From Longispora albida DSM 44784 (GTDB lineage: Bacteria; Actinomycetota; Actinomycetes; Mycobacteriales; Micromonosporaceae), in the NCBI RefSeq assembly GCF_000379825.1, contig NZ_KB903814.1, positions 791,536 through 855,535 of the forward strand: DNA of 64,000 nucleotides. The letters are read 5' to 3'. This document shows, one piece after another, positions 32,301-40,585 of the stretch (position 1 is its first letter; each line of letters opens with the position of its first letter). The position numbers and the translations under genes were made by a program. The notes below the pieces were generated by a model. That model was not told the DNA's origin and did not search any database. It worked only from the letters and a program-made list of their open reading frames with translations.

Positions 32301-35300
32301 AGGGCCGTGCTGAGCCTGCGCGAGGCGGCATTCGCGCCGCAGATCAAGTTCGCCAGCCCGAATCCGCAGCTCGACCTGGCCGGAAGTCCCTTCAGGATCG
32401 TCACGGCCGCAGAGCCCTGGCCGGCAGGCCCCGGCCCGCGCCGGGCGGCGGTGAGCGCGCTCGGCGTCGGCGGTACGAACGCGCACGTGATCCTGGAGGA
32501 GCCGCCGGCCGTGCCAGCGCGGCCTGAGCCGCTGCCACTCGGGATCTATCCGGTGTCCGCGATGACGGCCGAGGGGCTGGCTGAAGTGGCCCGCCGTCAC
32601 GCCGAGTACCTGCGCGCCAACCCCGGCCTGCCGGCTGCGGACCTGGCCGTGACCGCCGGAGCTGGCCGCCGCCACCTGCCGCACCGGTTCGTCGCGCTCG
32701 GGACCAGTCCGGCCGAGCTGGCTACGGCCCTCGAAGCCGGTCCGTCCGCTCCGGACATTCCACGCGGCCCGGTCGCCTTCACGTACTCCGGCCAGGGCCT
32801 CACCCCGACGGACACCGCCGGCCTCAGCCGGTTCCCGGTCTGGCGCGCCACGTACGAGCGGTGCCTCGCGGCGGCTGGCGGGTCGCTCGGCGTCCAGGGC
32901 GGCCTCGTCGCCCAGCAGATCCAGCTCACGGAGCTGTGGCGGTCGTGGGGTGTGGAGCCGGAACTGGCGGCCGGGCACAGCCTCGGTGAGTACGCCGCGC
33001 TGTACGCGGCCGGCGTGCTGTCCCTTGAGGACACCATGCGCCTGGTGTCGGTCCGCGATCAGCTCTTCGGGGAGGCGATGGCCCCCGGTGCCATGCTGAT
33101 CGTCTTCGCCGGACCGGCCGATACGGCCGATGTCGTCGCCGAGCTGGGCGGGGCCGGCCTGGAGCTGGCTGTCGTCAACACCACGGCACAGCACGTCCTC
33201 GCCGGGCCGGCCGAGGCGGTCGGCCGGGCCGAGGCCGTCCTGGCCGGGCGCGGCGTGGCCACGCGCAGGCTCGCCGCCGAGCGCGCCTTCCACACGGCGA
33301 TGGTCGAGCCCGCGCTGCCCGGGCTGCTCGCCGCAGCGGCCGGCGTGCGGTTCAGCCCGGCGCGCATCCCCGTGGTCGGCAGTTCCGACGGCGTGGTGCA
33401 TCCGGCGGGATGGGTGCCGGCGGGCGATCACCTGGCCCGGCACGCCCGGCAGGCGACTCGCTACGACCTGACCCTGGACGCGCTGGCCGCCTCCGGGTGC
33501 CGGATGTTCCTGGAGATCGGCCCGGCGGCCGTGCTGACGGCGGTGGGGCTGGAGCACAGCCCGGACGGCCGGTTGTGGGTGCCGTCGCTGCGGCCCGGCA
33601 CTCCGGCTCTCGACACTCTCCTGGGCTCCGTCGCCAGCCTGCACACCGCAGGTGTAGCCCTCGACTGGCATGCCCTGACCAGCCACAGTGGAGGCCGCCG
33701 CGTGCCGCTGGCCGCTTATCCGTATGCCCGTGACACCCAGCCGGAGGCGGCTCCGGCCGTGCTGGCCGGGCTGCTCGACGGCGCGCTCTCCCGGGTACTC
33801 GGCGGGCCGGTCACCGATCCGGACGCGAGCCTGCTGAGCCTGGGGGCCGACTCGCTCATGCTCGTCAACCTGGCTCAGGAGATCGAACGCGACTACGGCG
33901 TGAAGGTCAGCCTGAGGGAGCTGTTCGGCGACCTGGGTACTCCGGCACGGCTGGCGGCGGCCGTCCAGGACCGCGGCACGCCGAGACCGGCGATTCCCGG
34001 GCAGCGGACTGCTCCCGTCGTTGAACGCCTTGTACCCAGCGCGGACGTCCAGCCAGTGCCCAAGGAGGATGTCCAGCGCGCGGCGCCGCCTGTGCCGGTC
34101 GCAGCGGATACCTCTGCGATCGAGCGGATCATCCAGGAGCAGCTGCGGGTGATGAGCCAGCAGCTCGACGTCCTCCGGGGCACCAGCGAGCCCGCCACAG
34201 TGTCCTTGCCAGTACCCGCGCCGGTGCCGGTGCCGGTGCGCGAGCCGGTCCAGGGTGGGCTCGATTTCAGCCTCTACTTCTTCGGCGACTACCCGGCCGG
34301 GGACACCACCGACGCGTACCAGGCTGTGCTGTCGGCGGCCGAGTACGCCGACGTGAACGGGCTGCACGGTGTGTGGCTGCCCGAGCGCCACTTCCACTCC
34401 TTCGGCGGCATCTTCCCGAATCCGTCGGTGCTCGCCTCGGCCGTCGCCGCCCGGACCAGCCGGATCAGGATCAACGCCGGCTCGGTCGTCCTCCCGCTGC
34501 ACCATCCGATCCGGGTCGCCGAGGAATGGTCCGTGGTGGACAACCTGTCCGGCGGGCGGGTCGGGCTGGGCTGCGCGCCAGGCTGGCACGCCAACGACTT
34601 CGTGTTCTTCCCGGAGAACTACGGCCAGCACAAAGACGTCATGTACGACAACCTCGGCACCGTCCTCCGGCTGTGGCGGGGCGAGCCGGTCGCGGCCAGG
34701 TCCGGCGACGGCCGCGAGATCGAGGTCTCGCTGTACCCGCGCCCCGTGCAGGCGGTGCCGCCCGTGTTCACCGCGATCGTCGGCAACCCGGACAGCTACC
34801 GGCAGGCGGCGGCCGAGCGCGTCGGCGTCGTCACCAACCTGATGACCCAGGGCATCGCCGACCTGGCGCGCAACATCGCGCTGTACCGCTCGGAGTACCC
34901 GGGGGGCCGGGTCGTCGTCCTGGTCCACACGTATCTCGGGCCGGACGCCGAGCGGGCCAGGGCCGAGGCTTTCGAGCCGTTCTGCTCGTACCTGCGTTCC
35001 TCGCTGTCCCTGCTCGGCCAGGTCGCCAACAGCCTCGGCATGAAGATCGGGGCGGAGACGGCTGAGGACGACATCCAGTTCATGCTGGAGCGGGCCTACG
35101 AGCGGTACTGTGCCGAGCGCGCCCTGATCGGCAGCCCGGAGAGCGTCGCGCCGGTCCTCGCGGAGCTGACCGCCGCCGGTGCCGACGAGATCGCGTGTTT
35201 CGTGGACTTCGGGCTGCCCGCCGCCGCGGTACGGGCTGGCCTGCCGTACATCGTGCAGCTCCAGGACCTCGTGCCAGCTCAGGCCGCCCGGCACCGCCAG

Positions 35301-38300
35301 GAGACCGTGCAGCCCGTGCAGCCCGGGAACAACACCGAACCCGCTTCAGTCATCGAGGCTCCGATCGCGCCGGGGCAGCGGCGGCTGTGGCTGTCGGAGC
35401 AGCTCGATCCCGGGCAGCCCTCGTACAACGAGGCGGTGGCCATCCAGCTCGACGGCCCGCTGGACGTGGCGGCGCTCCGGGCGGGGCTCAAGGCGCTCAC
35501 GGTCAGGCACCACCCACTCCGGACCGGGTTCCGGGACGGCAAGCAGCTCATCTACCCGGCCTGGCCCGGCGACCTGACGGTCGAGGATCAGGACGGGGAA
35601 GCGGAGGCGGCCGTCCGGGCCGCGATGGCCGAGGAGAGCCAGCGGGCCTTCGGGCTCGGGGCCGGGGAGGTCTTCGCCGCCCGGCTGCTGCGCTTCTCCC
35701 CCGCCCAGCACGTCCTCGTCCTGTCGTTCCACCATCTCGCGAGCGACGGCTGGTCGTACAAGGTGCTCACCCGCGACCTGTCCGCGCTGTACGCGGCGGC
35801 GGTGACCGGCGAGCCTGCGAGCCTGCCCGAGCTGCCGGTCACGTATGCGGAGCTGGCCGCCAGGCAGGCCGATCCGAGCCCGGCGAGCCTCGCCTACTGG
35901 CGGGGGCAGCTCTCCCCCGAACCGCCCCGGCTGCGGCTGCCCGCTGACGGCGCGGGGCCGGGTGAGCGCCCGGGCCGGAGCCTGTTCGCCGACTTCCCGG
36001 CCGAGCTGGCCGAGCAGGCGAAGGAATTCAGCCGGGCCGAGGGTGTGACGCTGTTCGCGACGCTGCTGGCCGCGTTCGCCGCGAGCGTGTGCCGGTTCAG
36101 CGGGCAGGACGAGTTCGTGCTCGGTACCGGGGCGGCGAGCCGGCCGGCGGAGGCTGCCGACCTGGTCGGTTTCTTCACCGCCACGCTGCCGATCCGGGCC
36201 GATCTGACCGGCGATCCGTCGCTGCGCACGCTCGCCCGGCAGCTGCACAACACGTTCGCCGAGGCCTTCGACTACGCGGTGCCGTTCGACGAGCTGGTCC
36301 GGGCTGTGGGGCCCGACCGGCTGCCGGGGCGCAACCCGTTCTTCGACGTGGCGATCGAGTTCGAGGGCGATGGCGCGTTCGAGCTGGAGCTGCCCGGTGT
36401 CACGGCCACGCTGCTGCGTGCCGGGCTGGACAAGGCTCCGCTCGACCTCATGGTCTACCTGTCGCACGGGGCTGGCGGGATGCGCGCGCACGTCGAGTAC
36501 ACAGTGGATGTTCTGTCGGAGGAGACCGTGCGGGGCATCCTCGGCGTCTTCCGGCAGGTGCTCGGCCGGGCAGTGCGGCATCCGGACGCGAGTCTCGGCC
36601 AGCTGCTGGCAGAGGAGGGCGCCGATCCGCTGGCCGGGCCGGTGTCACAGGCTCCCGAGGTCACGCTGGGTGCCCTGTGTGAGCGGTGGGCGGCGGATCC
36701 CGGGCCGGCGATCCAGCACGGGAGCCAGGTGTGGACGCATCGTGAGCTGCACGGCCGGGCCACAGCGCTCGCCTCGCTCGTCCACGCGCAGGGCATCGCG
36801 CCGGGTGATCTCGTCGCGGTCTGCCTGCCGCGCGGCCCGGAGCTGGCCGCCGCGTGCCTGGCGGTGCTGCGAGCCGGCGGGGCTTTCCTGCCGCTCGATC
36901 CGGCGCTGCCCGAGGCCAGGCTGCGCCTGATGATGGCCGACAGCGGCGCGCGCCTGCTGCTCACCCATCGTGGTGGCCTCGAAACCAAGACCCCCATCGT
37001 GTACGTGGAGGACGAGGCCCCCGAGGGCTACCAGCTTCCGCCAGTGCCCGCCGATCCGGAGGCACTCGCCTACTGCGTCTACACCTCCGGGTCCTCCGGC
37101 ACGCCCAAGGGTGTGCTGGTCCCGCACCGGGCCGTGGTCAACACCGTCCACTGGCACCTCGGCGCACTGCTGGACGGCCGGCCGAGGGTGAGCCAGCTGC
37201 TCAGCCCGGGGTTCGACGCGGGGATCTGTGAGCTGTTCACGACCCTGGCCTCGGGCGGGACGCTGGTCATCTCGCCGGAGGAGGTGCGCGCCGATCCGGC
37301 TGCCCTCGCCGCCTGGCTGACGGCGGAGGCGATCGAGGTCGCGTTCGTGCCTGCCGTGCTCGCCGAGCCGCTGTTCGCCGAGCCGGTCACGCTGCGGGTG
37401 CTGATCACCGGGGGCAGCGCGCTGACCGCCCGGCCTCCGGCTGGTTTCCCCGCTGTCGTCGTCAACGAGTACGGGCCGACGGAGAACGGGATCGTCACGA
37501 CGGCCGGGGTGGTCGCGCCCGAGCCCGCCGCCGGGCTGCCGCACATCGGGCAGCCGATCCCCGGCGTGCGGCTGGCGATCCTCGATCCCGATGGCCGGGC
37601 CGTGCCGCCCGGGCTGCCGGGTGAGCTGTGGGCTGCCGGGCGGGGCCTGGCCCTCGGGTACCTGGGCCGTCCGGAGGAGACGGCCGCAGCGTTCGGCACC
37701 CTCGACGGCGAGCCCGCGTACCGGACGGGCGACCGGGTGCGGCTGCGGCCGGACGGCAGCCTCGACTTCCTCGGGCGGCTGGACGAGCAGGTGCAGGTCC
37801 GGGGGTACCGGGTCGAGCCGGCCGAGGTCACCGCGACCCTGCGGGCCACGCCCGGCGTGCAGGACGCGGTGGTGGTGCCGCGCGGCGACCGGCTCGTCGC
37901 TTACGTCGTGTCCACCCGCTCGACGGCCGAGCTGCGCGACCATCTGGCGGGCCTGCTCCCCGAGCCGATGATCCCGTCCAGCTGGATCGGCATGCCGGCC
38001 CTGCCGCTCACCCCGAACGGCAAGGCCGACCTGGCGGCGCTGCCCGTCCGGGCGATGCTCGACGAGCCAGCCGCCGAGCCGGCCACGCCAGCCGAGCGCC
38101 GGGTGCACGCCGCCTTCACCGCAGAGCTCGGCACGGCCGACGTACCGGCCGACCGGTCCTTCTTCGAACTCGGCGGCCACTCGCTCTCCGCCGTCCGGGT
38201 GGCCAACGCGCTCGGGATCAGCCCGGCCGCGCTGTTCCAGGCCCCGACGGTCCGGCGGCTCGCAGCAGTGCTCGACCCGGTCGAGGACAGCGCCCCGGCG

Positions 38301-39518
38301 ACTCCGCAGCAGGCCCAGATGTACCACCGGGCCCGGCGCGCCCCGGCCTCCGCAGCCAGCCACATCGGCCTGCGGATCAACCTGACCGCGCAGGACGGTG
38401 AGCTCGACGAGACGGCACTGCGGTCGGCGCTCGACGCCCTGGTCGGCAGGCATCCGGCGCTGCGGACCAGGTTCATCGAGCGTGACGGCCAGCTCCGGCA
38501 GGAGGTCGGCGCGCCGCATCCGGTGGGGCTGTCCGTTGTGGACGATCCGGCGGATGTGGACGGCTGGGCGCTGGGCTTCGGCCGGGAGCCGTTCGCGCTC
38601 GACGAGCCGTATCCGTTCCGCGCGGGCCTGGCCCGGCTCACGGGCGCGGACAGGCGGCGGAGCTGGGTGCTCGTGCTGGTGATCCATCACCTGGTCGCGG
38701 ACGGCTGGTCCATGCTGAACCTGGTCTCCGAGTTCCGTGAGCTGTACTCGGCGGCGCTCGGCGGCCGGGTTCCGGCGCTGGTGCCGCTGCCCGCCACGTA
38801 CCTGGACTACGCACGGCGCGAGCTGCCGGACCAGTCCGCGTACTGGCGCTCCACACTGGACGGCCTGCCGCCGCACGAGCCGGTGCAGACCTCCGGTGAC
38901 GGCGCGGAGTACGCGTTCTCCGTCCCCGCCGACCTGACACGCCGGCTGGAGAAGATCGCCGCCGCGCAGGGGACGACGCTGTTCCCGGTGCTCGTCGCCG
39001 CGTACGCAGAGCTGATCTGCCAGCTCACCGGCGCTGACGACGTGCTCGTGGCCGCGCCGTACGCCTTCAGGGACACGACGGGTGACGAGCCGGTCGTCGG
39101 CCTGTACTCGAGCATCCTGCCGATCCGGGTCCGGCTCGCCGGGGTGCAGACGCCCGGCGAGCTGATCGCCCAGGTCCGCGACACGTTCCACGACGCGGTC
39201 GGCCATGCCGTCCCGATCGGGCAGGTGTGGTCGGCGGTGCGGCCCGGCTGGGACCCGCGTACCGACCCGCCGCCGCTGGCCTCGGCCCTGATCGCCGTCA
39301 ACCCGGGCCTGCCTGCCCTCGACCTGCCCGGCCTGCGCGCCGAACTGGTGGACATGGCGCTCGGCTCTGCCCGGCGGGACTGGTCGATGATGCTCGTGCC
39401 GGAGGGCGAGGGGCTGGCCGGGGTGGCCGAGTACGCCACGGATGTGGCCGGCCTGACCGCGATCGAGGAGCGCTGTGCGGCGTTCGTGGCGATTCTGGAG
39501 GGGTATAGTCGCTGGTAG
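29334..39518 (+). CDS. Hybrid PKS-NRPS megasynthase (AL-ACP-KS-AT-ACP-LLM-C-A-T-C)
   Basis: The single 3394-residue protein reads as ten domains. An acyl-AMP ligase (about 20-520, SSGSTSGTPK) loads an acyl acid on ACP1 (Ser586). The KS (about 645-1060) has Cys804 in TACSTSL, and the AT (about 1145-1420) has Ser1216 in GHSLGEY with an AFH motif suggesting malonyl-CoA. ACP2 has Ser1507. A MupA/Atu3671-type luciferase-like FMN monooxygenase spans about 1643-1981. C1 has HHLASDG (2133). The A domain (about 2443-2905) has FDAG and a code near D-A-C-F-I-G-E-I-V, with no confident match. T is Ser2950 and C2 has HHLVADG (3118). There is no KR, DH, ER or thioesterase. Confidence 0.95.
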   Translation: MIAAVSHGPALPADSGLPSTLPEALATAAAQHPAHGVLCAGQARDLLTYPELLSRAAEVAGGLRAMGVAPGDPVLVEAAATRDFLTAFWGCVLAGALPAPVTGQIQQAAASALGNPLFLGTGGVDVARLTGPALAPHRPQPGDVALLQLSSGSTSGTPKIIPITHRGLHELAIGARAGLGISAASLLHNWLPLDHSGGFLLYHVTPVWLGASNIHTPTAWILEEPGRWPGLLAQEGVTHSWAPNFGYQLTAQAIGGRRWDLSRVESLASGGEQITLRAVEDFLAATAPSGLDPRVLISAWGMAETATGICFARLSDPGVLHRVRGESLAGELEPAAEDDPDQRVFFSVGRPSPGASFRITGDEGGVLPELHIGHLQVRSARITSGYWGDPVSTAAVFTADGWFDTGDLAFMSGGQITITGRSKDVIILNGGNHYCHEIEAAAGGGLVAAVGVPDQATGTEELVICHVPRAGETAEAAGQRIRAQVHDRLQLTVARVVAMTEAEFPRTSSGKIQRGKLRDWLLSESTLDSVPGGATTQLPAVAVEAAPAPPAGTTRLSASAARSLILAALGRPADPDTPFHELGLGSIQLIQLRAELSARLGWEVPQTAFFAYPTVSALAAHLSSGQPEGVAASGAGGEAEPADRRVAIIGMAARFPGAEDPEEFWAALLAGKDSVQRFAGLPEHLVPVTGALADIEGFDAGLFGIGEREAELLDPQHRLFLEVCHGALENGGYGVQPPGARIGLYAGSGMNLYTGQTHSRRLGEPGDPVTAIQAAIGSQPDFLPSRVAYRLGLTGPAVAVQTACSTSLVAVHLAVQALLSGDADLALAGAAAVHVPQVTGYEWAEGSMLSPTGEIRPFDAAADGVVGGNGVAAVLLKPYARALADGDTIHGVILGSAINNDGAAKAGFTAPSVGGQADVIRRALRTAGVSPGTIGYVEAHGTGTALGDPIEFAALTEVYERPPGGRIVLGSVKANIGHLDSCAGMAGLIRAVLSLREAAFAPQIKFASPNPQLDLAGSPFRIVTAAEPWPAGPGPRRAAVSALGVGGTNAHVILEEPPAVPARPEPLPLGIYPVSAMTAEGLAEVARRHAEYLRANPGLPAADLAVTAGAGRRHLPHRFVALGTSPAELATALEAGPSAPDIPRGPVAFTYSGQGLTPTDTAGLSRFPVWRATYERCLAAAGGSLGVQGGLVAQQIQLTELWRSWGVEPELAAGHSLGEYAALYAAGVLSLEDTMRLVSVRDQLFGEAMAPGAMLIVFAGPADTADVVAELGGAGLELAVVNTTAQHVLAGPAEAVGRAEAVLAGRGVATRRLAAERAFHTAMVEPALPGLLAAAAGVRFSPARIPVVGSSDGVVHPAGWVPAGDHLARHARQATRYDLTLDALAASGCRMFLEIGPAAVLTAVGLEHSPDGRLWVPSLRPGTPALDTLLGSVASLHTAGVALDWHALTSHSGGRRVPLAAYPYARDTQPEAAPAVLAGLLDGALSRVLGGPVTDPDASLLSLGADSLMLVNLAQEIERDYGVKVSLRELFGDLGTPARLAAAVQDRGTPRPAIPGQRTAPVVERLVPSADVQPVPKEDVQRAAPPVPVAADTSAIERIIQEQLRVMSQQLDVLRGTSEPATVSLPVPAPVPVPVREPVQGGLDFSLYFFGDYPAGDTTDAYQAVLSAAEYADVNGLHGVWLPERHFHSFGGIFPNPSVLASAVAARTSRIRINAGSVVLPLHHPIRVAEEWSVVDNLSGGRVGLGCAPGWHANDFVFFPENYGQHKDVMYDNLGTVLRLWRGEPVAARSGDGREIEVSLYPRPVQAVPPVFTAIVGNPDSYRQAAAERVGVVTNLMTQGIADLARNIALYRSEYPGGRVVVLVHTYLGPDAERARAEAFEPFCSYLRSSLSLLGQVANSLGMKIGAETAEDDIQFMLERAYERYCAERALIGSPESVAPVLAELTAAGADEIACFVDFGLPAAAVRAGLPYIVQLQDLVPAQAARHRQETVQPVQPGNNTEPASVIEAPIAPGQRRLWLSEQLDPGQPSYNEAVAIQLDGPLDVAALRAGLKALTVRHHPLRTGFRDGKQLIYPAWPGDLTVEDQDGEAEAAVRAAMAEESQRAFGLGAGEVFAARLLRFSPAQHVLVLSFHHLASDGWSYKVLTRDLSALYAAAVTGEPASLPELPVTYAELAARQADPSPASLAYWRGQLSPEPPRLRLPADGAGPGERPGRSLFADFPAELAEQAKEFSRAEGVTLFATLLAAFAASVCRFSGQDEFVLGTGAASRPAEAADLVGFFTATLPIRADLTGDPSLRTLARQLHNTFAEAFDYAVPFDELVRAVGPDRLPGRNPFFDVAIEFEGDGAFELELPGVTATLLRAGLDKAPLDLMVYLSHGAGGMRAHVEYTVDVLSEETVRGILGVFRQVLGRAVRHPDASLGQLLAEEGADPLAGPVSQAPEVTLGALCERWAADPGPAIQHGSQVWTHRELHGRATALASLVHAQGIAPGDLVAVCLPRGPELAAACLAVLRAGGAFLPLDPALPEARLRLMMADSGARLLLTHRGGLETKTPIVYVEDEAPEGYQLPPVPADPEALAYCVYTSGSSGTPKGVLVPHRAVVNTVHWHLGALLDGRPRVSQLLSPGFDAGICELFTTLASGGTLVISPEEVRADPAALAAWLTAEAIEVAFVPAVLAEPLFAEPVTLRVLITGGSALTARPPAGFPAVVVNEYGPTENGIVTTAGVVAPEPAAGLPHIGQPIPGVRLAILDPDGRAVPPGLPGELWAAGRGLALGYLGRPEETAAAFGTLDGEPAYRTGDRVRLRPDGSLDFLGRLDEQVQVRGYRVEPAEVTATLRATPGVQDAVVVPRGDRLVAYVVSTRSTAELRDHLAGLLPEPMIPSSWIGMPALPLTPNGKADLAALPVRAMLDEPAAEPATPAERRVHAAFTAELGTADVPADRSFFELGGHSLSAVRVANALGISPAALFQAPTVRRLAAVLDPVEDSAPATPQQAQMYHRARRAPASAASHIGLRINLTAQDGELDETALRSALDALVGRHPALRTRFIERDGQLRQEVGAPHPVGLSVVDDPADVDGWALGFGREPFALDEPYPFRAGLARLTGADRRRSWVLVLVIHHLVADGWSMLNLVSEFRELYSAALGGRVPALVPLPATYLDYARRELPDQSAYWRSTLDGLPPHEPVQTSGDGAEYAFSVPADLTRRLEKIAAAQGTTLFPVLVAAYAELICQLTGADDVLVAAPYAFRDTTGDEPVVGLYSSILPIRVRLAGVQTPGELIAQVRDTFHDAVGHAVPIGQVWSAVRPGWDPRTDPPPLASALIAVNPGLPALDLPGLRAELVDMALGSARRDWSMMLVPEGEGLAGVAEYATDVAGLTAIEERCAAFVAILEGYSRW

Positions 39519-39601
39519 CCGGGCGGTTTCGTGCCCGGCTCCGGACGAGATGTGCGCCGTACCCGGTCCGCCAAGACGACGCTCACCAAGGAGTGAGTGT
39601 C

Positions 39602-39871
39602 GTGGTGTCACAGCTGGTGCAGATCCTCGGTTCCCTGCTGGTGCTCGCCGGGTTCGCCCTGGCCCAGTACGGCGTGCTGTCGCCCCGGTCGCGGACCTAT
39701 CTCGTGCTCAACCTCGCCGGGTCGGCCGTGCTCGCCGTGCTGGCCCTTCTCGACCGGCAGTGGGGATTCCTGCTGCTCGAAGGGGTCTGGGCGATCGTCT
39801 CGGCCGCCGGCCTGCTCAAGGCCCTGCGCGGCGGCGGCCAGGACACACCGGCCGGCGGGACTGCTCACTAG
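39602..39871 (+). CDS. Small CBU_0592-like membrane protein
   Basis: The 89-residue protein begins at GTG 39602, with AAGGAG eight bases upstream. It has three hydrophobic segments: LVQILGSLLVLAGFALAQYGV, TYLVLNLAGSAVLAVLALL and GFLLLEGVWAIVSAAGLL. This is the pattern of CBU_0592-like proteins, small membrane proteins of unknown function sometimes found near transporters. It follows the PKS-NRPS by 83 bases on the same strand and could be co-transcribed, but a link to the product is not shown. Confidence 0.8.
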   Translation: MVSQLVQILGSLLVLAGFALAQYGVLSPRSRTYLVLNLAGSAVLAVLALLDRQWGFLLLEGVWAIVSAAGLLKALRGGGQDTPAGGTAH

Positions 39872-40585
39872 CCCGCGGGCTGGTCGGCACCGCCCCGGCC
39901 GGTGAGGCCATGGCCAGCAGGCCAGCCGCACACGCGAAGGCCAGCCACGCGCGGCACCGCCGCAGGTGTGCCCAGGCCGCCCTGTCAGTCGTAGTGGCGG
40001 AACCGGGGCCACGGCTGGCTCGGCTCCCGGCAGACCCGGATCACCACGCACTGTTCCTCGCTGTCGACGCCCAGGCCATTCGGAGCGTGCCCGCGTCGGC
40101 ACGGTACTCGAAGAACTGGACCGCGATGACGGCGTTCGCGAACTCAGGCCGCCTGCTCAGCAGTTACAGCTCGTTCTGGCCACTGTAGACGGCCGGCAGG
40201 TCGCGGCCGTACCGGCCGATCACGCCGGCCTCGCCGGCCCGCCAGCCACAGCCGCCCCGAGCCTCCGCAGAGGATCCGGATGACGAACGGCGGCTGATCG
40301 GCGCACCCCACTGTGGATGCTGCCGGGCATCCGGAGCTACAGCCGGGGAAAGCCCGGAGCCCGAGGGGCTTTTCGCCATGGATGCCGGATTTTGGCCCGC
40401 GATCACCGCCGGTCCCCTCCCTGCGGACCTGGGCGCGCCCCGCCGGTTCGGTACTGGCGGAGGACCCACCACCGGTCCCAGGTTTAGCCATTTTCCCCGA
40501 TGACGGTAGTTCGCCTGGCTAGCTAGCATTTCTCACGTTTTACCGAACGCTGATGCACTGAACACCGTTAGGAAACCCCTCTCTC
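39872..40585. other. Gene-poor 714-base region with coding-like relics
   Basis: No intact gene is supported here. On the minus strand, pieces look protein-like but are interrupted. One is ARGGCGWRAGEAGVIGRYGR, then DLPAVYSGQNEL and an in-frame TAA at about 40164, then LLSRRPEFANAVIAVQFFEY. After a frame change comes EEQCVVIRVCREPSQPWPRF, then RHYD and a stop near 39990. A signal-peptide-like run (LAFACAAGLLAMASPAGA) follows without a start. The right end carries the promoter of the hydrolase gene: TAGCAT at 40523-40528. Confidence 0.4.
40349..40373. terminator. Possible weak terminator hairpin
   Basis: AAAGCCC (40349-40355) pairs with GGGCTTT (40366-40372), followed by a short T run. There is no gene end adjacent on the plus strand, so its role is uncertain. 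Confidence 0.35.

Noticed and set aside
30900-35294. A 1464-residue open frame on the minus strand opposite the megasynthase
   Set aside because: It is the antisense shadow of the GC-rich PKS-NRPS gene: low-complexity Arg/Gly/Pro/Ala-rich product, no domains and no ribosome site. The same holds for the long minus-strand frame at 36645-39611.
40381-40560. A possible cyclic di-AMP riboswitch upstream of the cell-wall hydrolase gene
   Set aside because: Such riboswitches are common before actinomycete hydrolase genes, but the conserved GGTGAATC and AGCTAACCCCG-type blocks are not present on the plus strand here.
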